The notes: generated by a model from the letters alone, not told the origin. Shown: positions 47,832 to 56,852, counted from the stretch's first letter. The stretch is DNA of 64,000 nt from Candidatus Saccharimonadota bacterium (GCA_017406565.1 JAFQYG010000006.1:62001-126000); one strand, 5' to 3'. Numbers and translations are program-made.

Positions 47832-48491
47832 ATGTTAAAAGTTGTAGTTTTTGATAGTGGTTATGGCGGAGAATTTCTTGCCGATAAGATTGAAGAAGAA
47901 TTACCCGTGATAGGCATTATTCGCGTCATTGATTGGCGTAATGCCAACAAAATTCTCACCAGTCCTAAAGAGGCACGGAGGATTGCTAGGGAAGATCTAA
48001 GGCCATATATCGGTAAGGTTGATCTCATTATCTTTGCCAATCACTTGTTAACCGTGACTAGTTTAAAATATTTCCAACGTAAGTTCAAAGATCAAAAATT
48101 CATCGGACTTGGGCTTAGGAAACCAAAAGCTCCAGTTAAGGATAGCACGATTATTCTCACTACCAAAGCTGTCACCAAAACAATTAGTTACTATAACTTT
48201 ATTTTGCATTTGAGTCACAAGTCTAAAACTATGACATTGGATTCTTGGCCAGAAAAAATAGATGACGGTGAACTCACATTTACTGAGATAAGTGACACGC
48301 TTAAAGGATTAGTTGATCGCTCCGTCAGTTCACAAGAAATCTTTTTATTCTGTTCTCAGTTTTATGATATCAAATCTGAATTGACTAAGCTTTTTGGCAA
48401 TACTATTAAAATTCATGACGGCTTTGATGATATGATTAGAGAAATCTGTCGCATTTTAAAGATTAGGGGCGGTATGAAAAAACTCAAGTAA
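47832..48491 (+). CDS. Asp/Glu racemase-like protein with altered active site
   Basis: The protein is 219 residues from ATG 47832. It begins MLKVVVFDSGYGGEFL, like glutamate racemase (FDSGxGG). The first catalytic Cys region normally reads ACNTA; here it is IFANHLLTVT, so that Cys is absent, while a second Cys is kept in LFCSQFYDI (normally GCTHYP). Racemisation therefore looks impaired; the enzyme may act on another substrate. An earlier in-frame ATG at 47790 lies before the predicted transcription start and is rejected. Confidence 0.55.
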   Translation: MLKVVVFDSGYGGEFLADKIEEELPVIGIIRVIDWRNANKILTSPKEARRIAREDLRPYIGKVDLIIFANHLLTVTSLKYFQRKFKDQKFIGLGLRKPKAPVKDSTIILTTKAVTKTISYYNFILHLSHKSKTMTLDSWPEKIDDGELTFTEISDTLKGLVDRSVSSQEIFLFCSQFYDIKSELTKLFGNTIKIHDGFDDMIREICRILKIRGGMKKLK

Positions 48492-48541
48492 TCAGCAACG
48501 GATTATTGTGGTATAATAAATATAAATAAAAGGGAAATAAA

Positions 48542-50284
48542 ATGAATAATTTAGAGGAGATGAGACATACTCTTAGCCATGTGCTCGCTGCAGCTGTAAG
48601 AGAGTTGTATCCTGATGCCAAATTTGGCATCGGTCCAGCCATCGATGATGGTTTTTACTATGACATTGATTTTGGTAAGGTTAAAGTTTCTGATACAGAC
48701 CTACCAAAGATCGAAAAGAAAATGCGCGCTATTATCAAACGCAATCTTCCTATGACTAGACGTGTTTCATCGAGAGACGAGGCTCTAAAATGGGCTAAGG
48801 ATCACAAACAAGATTACAAAGTTGAATTAATCACAGAACTTCCCGAAGACGAGGAGATTTCATTTTACGATATGGAAGACCTCTTTACTGATCTTTGCAA
48901 AGGCCCTCATGTCAACAAACTATCCGAGACTGGTCCGTTTAAATTAGTTCGTGTTGCTGGTGCCTATTGGCGTGGCGATGAAAAACGCCCAATGCTTACC
49001 CGTATTTATGGCGTTGCTTTTGCTACTCAAGAAGAGTTAGATGAATATTTGAAGCGTCAAGAAGAAGCTAAAAAACGTGACCATCGCAAACTAGGCAAAG
49101 AATTAGACTTGTTTTGTTTTTCAGATTTGGTTGGCGCTGGCTTACCAATGTTTACTCCTCGTGGCACTGAACTACGCGAACTGATGGCAAACTACTCGCT
49201 TAGCTTACGCGGCAGGGAAGGATTCAAAAAAGTCTTTACCCCGCACATCACTAAGACTGACCTCTATAAGACTTCTGGTCATTTTGCCAAATTTGGTGAC
49301 GAATTATTTATGGTACATTCTCAGGTCAATGGTGACGATTTCGCCATGAAACCCATGAATTGCCCACATCATACTCAGATATTCGCTTCTCGTCCTCGTA
49401 CTTATCGCGAAATGCCAGTTCGCTACATGGAAGCAACCACAGACTATCGCGATGAAAAAACTGGTGAATTAGGCGGGCTTTCTCGTGTTCGTGCTCTTAC
49501 TCAAGATGATTCTCACGTCTTCTGTCGCAAGAATCAAATCAAAGACGAAGTCAAACGTTTAGTCAGTATCGTCAAAGAGCTATATTCTACTGTTGGTATG
49601 CAGAAACTCCGCGCAAGATTGTCTTATCGTTCTGACGAAGACAAATATCTTGGCGATAAAAAGCTTTGGGAAATGGCCCAAAATCAAATAAAGCAGGCCG
49701 CCATCGATAACAAACTAGACTATTTCGAACAAGAAGGCGAAGCTGCTTTCTATGGACCCAAGATTGATTTCATGGCTGAAGATGCTATCGGTCGTGAACA
49801 CCAATTAGCTACTATCCAGTTAGACTTCGTCATGCCAGAGCGTTTCGGGCTTGAATTCACCAACGAAAAAGGCGAAAAAGAACGTCCCGTTATGATTCAC
49901 CATGCTACGCTTGGTTCTATCGAACGTTTTTTGTCTGTATTTATTGAACATACCGGCGGTTGGTTCCCGTTCTGGTGCGCACCTGAACAAGTACGTATTA
50001 TCACAGTCAACAATTCTGTGTCAGACTACGTTTCTAAAATTACCGAATCTCTCGACAAGATCGTTTTAGACGAACCCTTGAAATACAATGAACTTCGCTA
50101 TACGATTGACGAATCTGCGGATTCTCTTAGCAAGAAGATACGTCGTGCTACCGAGATGAAAATACCAGCACTTCTCATCGTCGGCCCTAAAGACGCCGAA
50201 GAGGGAATCGTTTCCGTCCGTCTTCGCGACAAAGAAGAAAAGATTAAACTATCAGAGCTTGCATCGTTTCTAAAAGGTATTTAA
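48542..50284 (+). CDS. thrS: Threonyl-tRNA synthetase lacking the TGS domain
   Basis: The protein has 580 residues. It begins directly with the N2 editing domain (RHTLSHVLAAAVREL has the HxxxH motif), with no TGS domain. The class II core follows: KKVFTPHITKTDLYKTSGH, MNCPHHTQIF and motif 3 near GSIERFLSVFIEH. The anticodon-binding domain closes the protein. TATAAT at 48512-48517 and AGGGAAAT precede the ATG. Its stop overlaps the miaA start as TAATG. Confidence 0.95.
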   Translation: MNNLEEMRHTLSHVLAAAVRELYPDAKFGIGPAIDDGFYYDIDFGKVKVSDTDLPKIEKKMRAIIKRNLPMTRRVSSRDEALKWAKDHKQDYKVELITELPEDEEISFYDMEDLFTDLCKGPHVNKLSETGPFKLVRVAGAYWRGDEKRPMLTRIYGVAFATQEELDEYLKRQEEAKKRDHRKLGKELDLFCFSDLVGAGLPMFTPRGTELRELMANYSLSLRGREGFKKVFTPHITKTDLYKTSGHFAKFGDELFMVHSQVNGDDFAMKPMNCPHHTQIFASRPRTYREMPVRYMEATTDYRDEKTGELGGLSRVRALTQDDSHVFCRKNQIKDEVKRLVSIVKELYSTVGMQKLRARLSYRSDEDKYLGDKKLWEMAQNQIKQAAIDNKLDYFEQEGEAAFYGPKIDFMAEDAIGREHQLATIQLDFVMPERFGLEFTNEKGEKERPVMIHHATLGSIERFLSVFIEHTGGWFPFWCAPEQVRIITVNNSVSDYVSKITESLDKIVLDEPLKYNELRYTIDESADSLSKKIRRATEMKIPALLIVGPKDAEEGIVSVRLRDKEEKIKLSELASFLKGI

Positions 50285-51144
50285 TGCTTGATAATACTAC
50301 TATTGAGGGGATTCCGGAGCGCGGCAGCGCGAGGGTTAGCGCGTTTTCCCCTGTGGCGACAGGGGAAAACGACGCGACCCGAAATAGTAGTATTTCAAGC
50401 ACATTAATCATTTTAGGACCAACCGGCTCTGGCAAAACCGGCATTTCTATCAAACTTGCAAAAGCCCTAAACGGCGAGATTATCTCCGCCGACTCACGGG
50501 CCATATACAAGGGCATGGATATTGGCACCGCCAAGCCAACTAAAAAAGAAATGTCGGGCATCCCACACTGGGGAATTGATTTAGTCGAGCCAAACCAGCG
50601 TTTCACGGTTGCTGACTGGAAAGAATACACTGAGGCTAAAATAAAAGATATCAAAGCGCGTGGCAAAGTTCCGATCATTGTTGGTGGTACCGGATTATAT
50701 ATTGATGCACTAATCTACGACTACAAATTCAAAGGACCAACTGGAGCTAAAATTGGTGACTTTGAACAAAAAAGTTGTTCAGACAGAACAGAGATAAAAG
50801 GCGATTATTTACTAATTGGTATTAAGTGGGATACACCGGAGTTAAGGGCTAGATTGAAGGCGCGCTTGAACCAAATGTTCTGTGACGATTTATACAAAGA
50901 AACAAAAAATCTTGTTCAAAAATATGGCTGGGATTGTGGAGCTATGAAAAGCGATATTTATGAGTACGCTTGGAAATATATGAATGGAGAATTAAGCCTA
51001 GAAGAAGCTAAAGAGAAATGTTTTTACGAGGACTGGCATTTAGCCAAACGTCAGCTTACCTGGTTTAAGCGCAACTCGGCGATAAATTGGCTCAGCCTTG
51101 AACAAATTTATCCATTTGTGCTAAAATATATACAGAATGAGTAA
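50284..51144 (+). CDS. miaA: tRNA dimethylallyltransferase
   Basis: The protein has 286 residues. After about 38 unusual N-terminal residues comes LIILGPTGSGKTGISIKLA (P-loop), SADSRAIYKGMDIGTAKPTK and VGGTGLYIDALIYDY. It modifies A37 of tRNAs that read UNN codons. The family normally begins a few residues before the P-loop; here those residues come from an inserted palindromic element, and no ATG/GTG/TTG lies between the element and the P-loop apart from a GTG inside the element. The TAATG overlap with thrS supports the listed start. Confidence 0.92.
   Translation: MLDNTTIEGIPERGSARVSAFSPVATGENDATRNSSISSTLIILGPTGSGKTGISIKLAKALNGEIISADSRAIYKGMDIGTAKPTKKEMSGIPHWGIDLVEPNQRFTVADWKEYTEAKIKDIKARGKVPIIVGGTGLYIDALIYDYKFKGPTGAKIGDFEQKSCSDRTEIKGDYLLIGIKWDTPELRARLKARLNQMFCDDLYKETKNLVQKYGWDCGAMKSDIYEYAWKYMNGELSLEEAKEKCFYEDWHLAKRQLTWFKRNSAINWLSLEQIYPFVLKYIQNE
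50285..50402. repeat. Palindromic element inserted in frame at the start of miaA
   Basis: Outer arms (TGCTTGA-AATACTACTATT at about 50285-50304 and its complement at 50384-50402) pair over about 19 bases with one bulge. Inside lies a perfect 11-bp stem TTTTCCCCTGT/ACAGGGGAAAA with loop GGCG, and GCGC-GGCA-GCGC. The GC-rich core contrasts with the gene. It supplies most of the first 38 MiaA residues. Confidence 0.75.
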
Positions 51145-51742
51145 AATAGATAGTACACCGACAGAAAAATTATTTGGGAGCAAAACCAGAGCCAAACTAT
51201 TGAACTTATTTTTTGAAAATCCTGAAAAAAGTTTCTACGTACGCGAAATGACCAGGGTGATCGACGAACAGATTAACTCCGTTCGTCGGGAACTTCTAAA
51301 TCTTGAAAATATCGGCATTATTAAAAATGAAACATTTGATAATAAAGTTTATTACTCAGCCAACACTAGGCATCCCTTCACCAAACCACTTACTGAAATT
51401 TTTTCTAAAAAGAATAGTTCACCATCCAATAAAGACATTATTGAAGATGTTTGGGATAGCTACTGCCGTCCAGTCAAAAATTACCTTAAAGGGTTAATCG
51501 TCACCAATCGTTTGCCTGGGCAGGATGGTATCGATTTACTTATTGTCGGTAATGACCGCACCAAAAAACTCACTCGTTGGGCCGAGGTGGTAGAGAAAAA
51601 ACAGGGCAAACCAATCAATTATGTCATTATGTCACCAGACGATTTTACCTATCGTAAATCCGTTAAAGACCGTTTTATCTCTGAAATATTTGAAATGGAA
51701 ATTACCAAAATAATTGATCCAGACGGTATAATTAAAGGATAA
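51137..51742 (+). CDS. Winged-helix regulator-like protein with nucleotidyltransferase-like tail
   Basis: The protein has 201 residues. The N-terminal 75 residues form a winged HTH of ArsR/MarR type (SKTRAKLLNLFFENPEKSFY, SVRRELLNLENIGII). The C-terminal half (GQDGIDLLIVGND, INYVIMSPDDFTYR) resembles minimal nucleotidyltransferase-fold proteins. Its role is unknown. It overlaps miaA by 8 nt and precedes a gene with the GPGEFEIGE motif. Confidence 0.5.
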   Translation: MSKIDSTPTEKLFGSKTRAKLLNLFFENPEKSFYVREMTRVIDEQINSVRRELLNLENIGIIKNETFDNKVYYSANTRHPFTKPLTEIFSKKNSSPSNKDIIEDVWDSYCRPVKNYLKGLIVTNRLPGQDGIDLLIVGNDRTKKLTRWAEVVEKKQGKPINYVIMSPDDFTYRKSVKDRFISEIFEMEITKIIDPDGIIKG

Positions 51743-51750
51743 GGAGCTAT

Positions 51751-52197
51751 ATGTTTGAAATAGAGAGTAAAAAACCAACCGAAATTACAATCGCCACAAA
51801 AACTATCACTATAAAATTTGATATTGAGGAGGCTATTATTGACGCCGGTCTTGCTGTTGGCAAAATCAAAGGACCAGGCGAATTTGAAATTGGTGAAGCT
51901 ACTATTCGTGGCATTCCTACTGAAAGTGGTAAAACCATTTATGATGTTGAGATTAATAATGTCCATGTAGGCATTATCGGCGCGATAGAAGAGAATCTTG
52001 ACGATATTGTATCAGATATTCTTTGTACATCCTCAGTTCGTGCCATTCGCGAAATCGAACCGAAGTTAATCGTTGCTATGGGTAATGTTGATGGTATGGT
52101 TTCTGAACTAAAACTTACTGCTCGAACTGAGAAAAAACTCAAGGTTAAAAGTCTCGACTCCCTACCTGCTGCCAAAGAAGTGGTGGTGCTGACCTAA
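51751..52197 (+). CDS. MBL-fold-like protein lacking metal ligands
   Basis: The protein has 148 residues. KGPGEFEIGEATIRGI resembles the central strand of UlaG-like metallo-beta-lactamase proteins, but the HxHxDH metal motif is absent. It is therefore probably not a hydrolase. A TAAGGAG ribosome site precedes the ATG. It overlaps the M50 protease gene by one base (TAATG). Confidence 0.4.
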   Translation: MFEIESKKPTEITIATKTITIKFDIEEAIIDAGLAVGKIKGPGEFEIGEATIRGIPTESGKTIYDVEINNVHVGIIGAIEENLDDIVSDILCTSSVRAIREIEPKLIVAMGNVDGMVSELKLTARTEKKLKVKSLDSLPAAKEVVVLT

Positions 52198-52841
52198 TGA
52201 ATATTAATATATTATATATATTATTGGTTTTTGTAATCGTAGTGGGCTCGGTTATCTTGCATGAACTCTCTCACGGTATCGTTGCTTATTGGCTTGGCGA
52301 TAACACTGCTAAAGACGCTGGCAGGCTAACCCTTAACCCAATCAAACATATTGACCCTTACATGTCGATATTGGTGCCAGTGGTATTGTATATTTTACGC
52401 GCTCCAGTTTTTGGTGGGGCTAAACCCGTACCTATCAACTCACAAAATCTTAAATGGAAAGAATGGGGTATGGCATTAGTCGCTTTCGCTGGACCATTTA
52501 TGAATTTCTTATTAGCTTTTATCTTCTTTCTGATAGGCCATTTTACAGGATTAATCTACGGTTCATTCGGGGAACTAACAGAATTTATATTCAAGCAAAT
52601 AGTTTTTATTAATTTGGGGTTTATGTTATTTAACCTTATACCAATACCACCGCTTGATGGTTCTCGTATTTTATATGCTATCTCACCAGACTCTGTCCGT
52701 AACTTCTTATTAGTCATTGAGCAATATGGTATATTTATTGTTTATATGATGATTCTATTCTTTAGCAATGTTTTTTCTCAACTCATGATCGGTGGAATGG
52801 ATGCCGTTTTAGGATTCTTCTACTGGATAGTTGGTGCTTAA
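52197..52841 (+). CDS. Site-2 protease (M50) family membrane metalloprotease
   Basis: The protein has 214 residues with about five hydrophobic helices. HELSHG at about 22-27 is the HExxH zinc site and NLIPIPPLDGSRIL near 153 is the second metal motif of this family. It would cut membrane-embedded substrates. No PDZ domain is present. It ends two bases before the convergent 52844 gene. Confidence 0.85.
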   Translation: MNINILYILLVFVIVVGSVILHELSHGIVAYWLGDNTAKDAGRLTLNPIKHIDPYMSILVPVVLYILRAPVFGGAKPVPINSQNLKWKEWGMALVAFAGPFMNFLLAFIFFLIGHFTGLIYGSFGELTEFIFKQIVFINLGFMLFNLIPIPPLDGSRILYAISPDSVRNFLLVIEQYGIFIVYMMILFFSNVFSQLMIGGMDAVLGFFYWIVGA

Positions 52842-52843
52842 AA

Positions 52844-53551
52844 CTAAAAACTCCACTCAAAACTTTGTTGATTGCAATCCACATATCCAATCTTGACTTT
52901 GCAGCCAAAGATTCTCTTCAATAATTCAGCTAACTCATTGGCCGCTTTATCGACCTCGCCGTCATTTATATTATGGAATCCATCGATAGGGAAGAATACA
53001 TAATTAGTCTCAGCGGTAATCTTACCATGTTCGCCTTGGCGCCATGCCCAACGTCTTGTTCGGACTTCATTTCCAACGATGTAAGCTACTTCACCTAAAT
53101 CTAACTCCTCTTTTTTATCAGAACCCATCGGTATAAATACATCACCTTTACGGGTATAACGCAGTTCGATATCATTGTGACTTAACGATAAATCGTGCGT
53201 CCCCATCGGTAAAGTATGCTTTAGTGAGACGGCATTATTGAGATCTACTAAAGGGTTAATATTCGGTAGTCCCTTACCTTTAGATATTCTAGTAAAAAGT
53301 GCTTCAGCGGAACACTGGAATTTATTGGGGTTCATACCTAATTTTGAAAATGCCTCTCGGTAGGGAACAATGCTTGCATCCTCTTTTACTTTTTTGTCTA
53401 AGAACCTCCTCTCTGCGAGTTTTATTGATTTCTCAAGTAGTTTATCTACCTCTGGGTATGCTTTACTATTGTCTATGCTTTTAGCTACTACCACACCAAT
53501 ATACAAATCTGGTATTTTTTTAAATATATCGCTCTCGACCTTAAATTTCAT
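52844..53551 (-). CDS. Stand-alone B3/B4 tRNA-binding domain protein
   Basis: The protein is 235 residues from ATG 53551, preceded by AAGGGAGC. YREAFSKLGMNPNKFQCSAE, LVDLNNAVSLKHTLPMGTHD and VRTRRWAWRQGEHGKI match the B3/B4 domain of PheRS beta and its free-standing relatives, some of which edit mischarged tRNA. A longer start 27 codons upstream is rejected because it lacks a ribosome site and falls near the divergent promoter at 53604. Confidence 0.7.
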   Translation of the reverse strand: MKFKVESDIFKKIPDLYIGVVVAKSIDNSKAYPEVDKLLEKSIKLAERRFLDKKVKEDASIVPYREAFSKLGMNPNKFQCSAEALFTRISKGKGLPNINPLVDLNNAVSLKHTLPMGTHDLSLSHNDIELRYTRKGDVFIPMGSDKKEELDLGEVAYIVGNEVRTRRWAWRQGEHGKITAETNYVFFPIDGFHNINDGEVDKAANELAELLKRIFGCKVKIGYVDCNQQSFEWSF

Positions 53552-53603
53552 TTTTGCTCCCTTTAATATTCCAATTATTATACCATGATAGATTAAGATG
53601 TGA

Positions 53604-53762
53604 TATAATAAAAGTAGCCCTGTTGGCAGCATGATTTTCCTGAATAATCATGTTCTAGGGATTTCGTGGCTTACGACCGTGGTCGTATCGCATAAGAATT
53701 TACCCACCTTGTATATATTACGGGGAAAACAGGTCGGCAGGGTCCTAGATGAAAAGGTGGGC
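53604..53762 (+). promoter_or_regulatory. Promoter and long leader of the NUDIX-RNase H gene
   Basis: TGA-TATAAT ends at 53609 and the start codon is at 53763, leaving a leader of about 147 nt, long for this genome. CCCACCTT (53703-53710) is the exact complement of AAGGTGGG (53754-53761), which contains the ribosome-binding region; pairing would hide it. This suggests a regulatory leader. Confidence 0.45.
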
Positions 53763-54611
53763 ATGAAACAAAGAATTCGCGTAGTTGGAATAATCAAAAC
53801 TGAAGAGGGGGTTTTAATTTTTAAACGTAGCCGGGGCCGCAGCGAGTCACCGGTTTTTTGGGAACTTCCTACAGGGAAGATTAAGTTTGGCGAACAGCCA
53901 GAAGAAGCTATGGCGCGCTCACTTACAGAGTATACTGGCCTCAACGCTAACAATATTAATCTAAAAGATGTTATTACTTTTCTTGCTACCGAAGATTCAA
54001 GCCAACTTAGCAATCTGTACATAGTATATGAATTAGGGATAGAAGGTGAAATCAAGCCTACTCCACGCGATCGCTACACTGCTTATAAATTTGTGAAAGA
54101 TTTCACTAATTCTAATACCCGTCTTAATGAAACTAGTATGTCGGTCATCGAAATTGAAGAAGAAAAAACCGCTCCAGATCGTATTTCTTCACGTGATACC
54201 GCCAACTCTATTACTATCAATGTAGATGGTGCATCCCGTGGTAATCCTGGCCCTGCTGGTATTGGTTATTGTATTCACGATGACAAAGGGCAGATTATTG
54301 AAAAGGGTGGCGAGTTCATTGGTTTTGCTTCTTCACGCGTTGCAGAATATTGTGCCATGCGTAAAGGCGTCGAAAGAGCTATTGAGCTAAATTATAAAAC
54401 TTGCCGTTTCATATCTGACAGTTTAATGGTGGTCAATCAATTAAACGGCGTTTTCCATATCAAAAACCAAGATATTATACCTATATATAAGGACATTCAA
54501 ACCAAACTCCAGCAATTCGAAGCTGTTTCGTTCACGCACGTTCCTCGCAGCAAAAATACTATTGCTGATTCTGAGGCTAACGTTGCCATTGATAGGATAT
54601 TGCGAAAATAG
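53763..54611 (+). CDS. NUDIX hydrolase fused to RNase HI-like domain
   Basis: The protein is 282 residues from ATG 53763 (MKQRIRVVGIIKTEEGVLIF). The N-terminal NUDIX domain has GKIKFGEQPEEAMARSL, then TEYTGL; the usual RExxEE is altered to RSLTEY, so metal binding may be weak. Residues about 145-282 are RNase H-like with NVDGASRGNPGPAGIGY, AEYCAMRKGVERAI, SDSLMVVNQLNG and SKNTIADSEANVAI. RNase H removes RNA from RNA-DNA hybrids. An upstream in-frame ATG at 53631 would extend across the leader and is rejected. Confidence 0.75.
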   Translation: MKQRIRVVGIIKTEEGVLIFKRSRGRSESPVFWELPTGKIKFGEQPEEAMARSLTEYTGLNANNINLKDVITFLATEDSSQLSNLYIVYELGIEGEIKPTPRDRYTAYKFVKDFTNSNTRLNETSMSVIEIEEEKTAPDRISSRDTANSITINVDGASRGNPGPAGIGYCIHDDKGQIIEKGGEFIGFASSRVAEYCAMRKGVERAIELNYKTCRFISDSLMVVNQLNGVFHIKNQDIIPIYKDIQTKLQQFEAVSFTHVPRSKNTIADSEANVAIDRILRK

Positions 54612-54634
54612 CACAATTATTGTATAATAACTCT

Positions 54635-55150
54635 ATGTCAACAGATAGTCATGCCAAAACTATTATCGGCTCAATTGAGTATGTAGAAGTTGCTGGAGTT
54701 AAAGATATTCCAGCAAAAATTGACACGGGCGCTGATTCGTCTGCTATTTGGGTCTCCAATATTAATATGGAAGAAGACGGCACATTATCCTTTTCATTAT
54801 TCGGCCAAAAATCACCATTTTACACCGGTAAAGTACTCAAAACAACTGATTATAAAGCTAAAATAATACGCTCATCACACGGTGACACGCAAGTGCGTTA
54901 TCGCGTCATATTGCCTCTTAAGTTAGGCGGAAAATCTTTTGATACAACTTTCACTCTTGCTAATAGATCTAGAAATAATTTTCCAATTCTGATAGGCCGT
55001 CGTACTATTAAAGGGGAATTCCTCGTAGATACATCAAAAAATACCGTTGAGCGAAAGCAAAGTTCAGCCGCATCTAAATTAAATCAAGAATTAAAAGAAA
55101 ATCCACAGAGATTTCATCGAAAATATATAGAAAGAAAGGAAACAAGATGA
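54635..55150 (+). CDS. RimK-associated aspartic/zinc protease-like protein
   Basis: The protein has 171 residues. KIDTGADSSAIWV at about residue 25 is the active-site motif of the retropepsin-like family annotated as ATP-dependent zinc proteases (PF05618), which is often encoded beside rimK. It may trim glutamate tails or modified termini. TATAAT at 54623-54628 ends 6 nt before ATG 54635; the nearby TTG start is rejected. It overlaps rimK by 4 nt. Confidence 0.75.
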   Translation: MSTDSHAKTIIGSIEYVEVAGVKDIPAKIDTGADSSAIWVSNINMEEDGTLSFSLFGQKSPFYTGKVLKTTDYKAKIIRSSHGDTQVRYRVILPLKLGGKSFDTTFTLANRSRNNFPILIGRRTIKGEFLVDTSKNTVERKQSSAASKLNQELKENPQRFHRKYIERKETR

Positions 55151-56055
55151 AGATAGCTATTTTGTCTAACGGTCCAGGCAACTACTCTACCAAGAGGCTT
55201 GTTGAAGAGGCGAAAAAACGCGGCCATAAAGTCGAAGTTATCAAGTATAAAAACTGTTACTTAGCATTAGATGATAAACACCCAGATGTATATTATGGAG
55301 GTGAAAAACTGTTAAAATATGATGCCATTCTACCACGCATCTCAAATTCTATGACTCGTTATGGTTGTGCCGTCGTTCGCCAATTCGAAATGCAAGGAGT
55401 CTATACCGCAGCCTCATCTGTAGCTATCACCCGCTCACGTGATAAACTCCGCGCAGCGCAAATTTTAGCTAAATATGACGTAGACACCCCTAAAACCCTA
55501 GTTTCCCGTAACACCTCTGACATTGATGATTTATTGGAGCAAATTGGTCTTCCAGTGATAATTAAACTGGCTAAGGGTACCCATGGTAATGGCGTTATTC
55601 TTGCTGATACTAGAAAAGCCGCCAAATCCGCACTCCAGGCTTTTTATCTCTATAATGAAGATGGCACCAATATATTATTACAGGAGTTTATCAAAGAATC
55701 TGCCGGTACCGACATTCGTGCCTTTGTAGTAGGTAATCAAGTAGTTGCTTCAATGCAGCGTGATTCTTTGGATGATGATTTTCGTTCGAATCTTCACCAA
55801 GGTGGTGCTGGTACACCTGTTAAACTCACCAATAGGGAAAAGAAAATAGCTCTAAAAGCCGCTAAAGCCATGGGCCTTCATATCTGTGGCGTAGATTTAA
55901 TGCGCTCTGAACGAGGTCCACTCGTTCTCGAGGTGAATGCTTCTCCTGGTTTTGGTATTGAAAAAGTTACTGGGTGTGACGTCTCGTCAAAAATTATTGA
56001 GTATATCGAAAAAAATGCTAAACGCCGCCACAGTAAAGACAAAGTAGGGGCTTAA
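55147..56055 (+). CDS. rimK: RimK-like ATP-grasp ligase
   Basis: The protein has 302 residues. ATP-grasp motifs: VIIKLAKGTHGNGVI, DIRAFVVGNQVVASM and GVDLMRSERGPLVLEVNASP, the typical RimK signature ending in EVNASPG. RimK adds glutamates to ribosomal protein bS6. The overlap with the protease gene suggests a matched add/remove pair. The N-terminal pre-ATP-grasp domain is complete. Confidence 0.85.
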   Translation: MKIAILSNGPGNYSTKRLVEEAKKRGHKVEVIKYKNCYLALDDKHPDVYYGGEKLLKYDAILPRISNSMTRYGCAVVRQFEMQGVYTAASSVAITRSRDKLRAAQILAKYDVDTPKTLVSRNTSDIDDLLEQIGLPVIIKLAKGTHGNGVILADTRKAAKSALQAFYLYNEDGTNILLQEFIKESAGTDIRAFVVGNQVVASMQRDSLDDDFRSNLHQGGAGTPVKLTNREKKIALKAAKAMGLHICGVDLMRSERGPLVLEVNASPGFGIEKVTGCDVSSKIIEYIEKNAKRRHSKDKVGA

Positions 56056-56059
56056 ACAT

Positions 56060-56800
56060 TTAAATTTTTAAGATTTTTTCTAGTGGTTTCTCACCAAATA
56101 TCTCAACGAACCGGCTAAATTGTGGTGAACGATTTACTTCTAACACTCTCATTTTATCATTATCCAGTATTGCTAAATCAATCCCTATAAAATCCAACTT
56201 AGATTTTTTTGCGATAATCTTGCACATCTCTATTTCGTCTTCTCTCAACTTCCTACCGCCCACCACCTTAACTTTTCCATTTTGCTTGCTAGTTTTAATT
56301 GTGGCGTCTGGCACCACATCACCAAAAACTGAATACACTCTGAGCTCTTCTTTTATGTCTAATAGTTCCTGAACAATCCAATTATCATCTAGTTTTTGGT
56401 TGTTTAGTTCAAACAAAATATCTTTTGCCCGTTGTGAAATACGTTTTTTAGCTATATGTTTGCCAGGGATAAAATTAATTTGAGAAAAAAGTTTAGTTTT
56501 GGGCATATATTTTTCAAACTTTTTAGCTTGGAGCCACTTATCTTCTATCGACACTAAATCTTCAAATGAACTTATGCTATCAATACTACGTAAATAGTTC
56601 AGCTTGTTCATTAAAGAATTAATTTTCTGTTCGTCTGGCCTGCGATAAACATCATTAAATGGGTCACGGTAATAAACTATATTATTTTTTTGTTCAAAAA
56701 TACTATTATTAATTGAATCATATAAAAAAACTCCCCACCCATTTTTTCTAAAAATCTCAGCTGATGTATCTTTTCTTGTAGTAATAATTATTTTTTTCAT
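56060..56800 (-). CDS. Divergent ATP-grasp protein
   Basis: The protein has 246 residues. IVQELLDIKEELRVYSVFGD and LDFIGIDLAILDNDKMRVLEVN fit the C-terminal half of an ATP-grasp enzyme with RSPQFSRF after EVN. The N-terminal half is poorly conserved and the ATP-binding lysine loop is not obvious. It is encoded convergently to rimK and 5 nt from it. A TATAATTAATA-type box lies upstream on this strand near 56812. Substrate unknown. Confidence 0.6.
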   Translation of the reverse strand: MKKIIITTRKDTSAEIFRKNGWGVFLYDSINNSIFEQKNNIVYYRDPFNDVYRRPDEQKINSLMNKLNYLRSIDSISSFEDLVSIEDKWLQAKKFEKYMPKTKLFSQINFIPGKHIAKKRISQRAKDILFELNNQKLDDNWIVQELLDIKEELRVYSVFGDVVPDATIKTSKQNGKVKVVGGRKLREDEIEMCKIIAKKSKLDFIGIDLAILDNDKMRVLEVNRSPQFSRFVEIFGEKPLEKILKI

Positions 56801-56852
56801 TTTATTAATTATACCAGATTAGACACTTGTAAAAGTTTATGGTATAATACAG

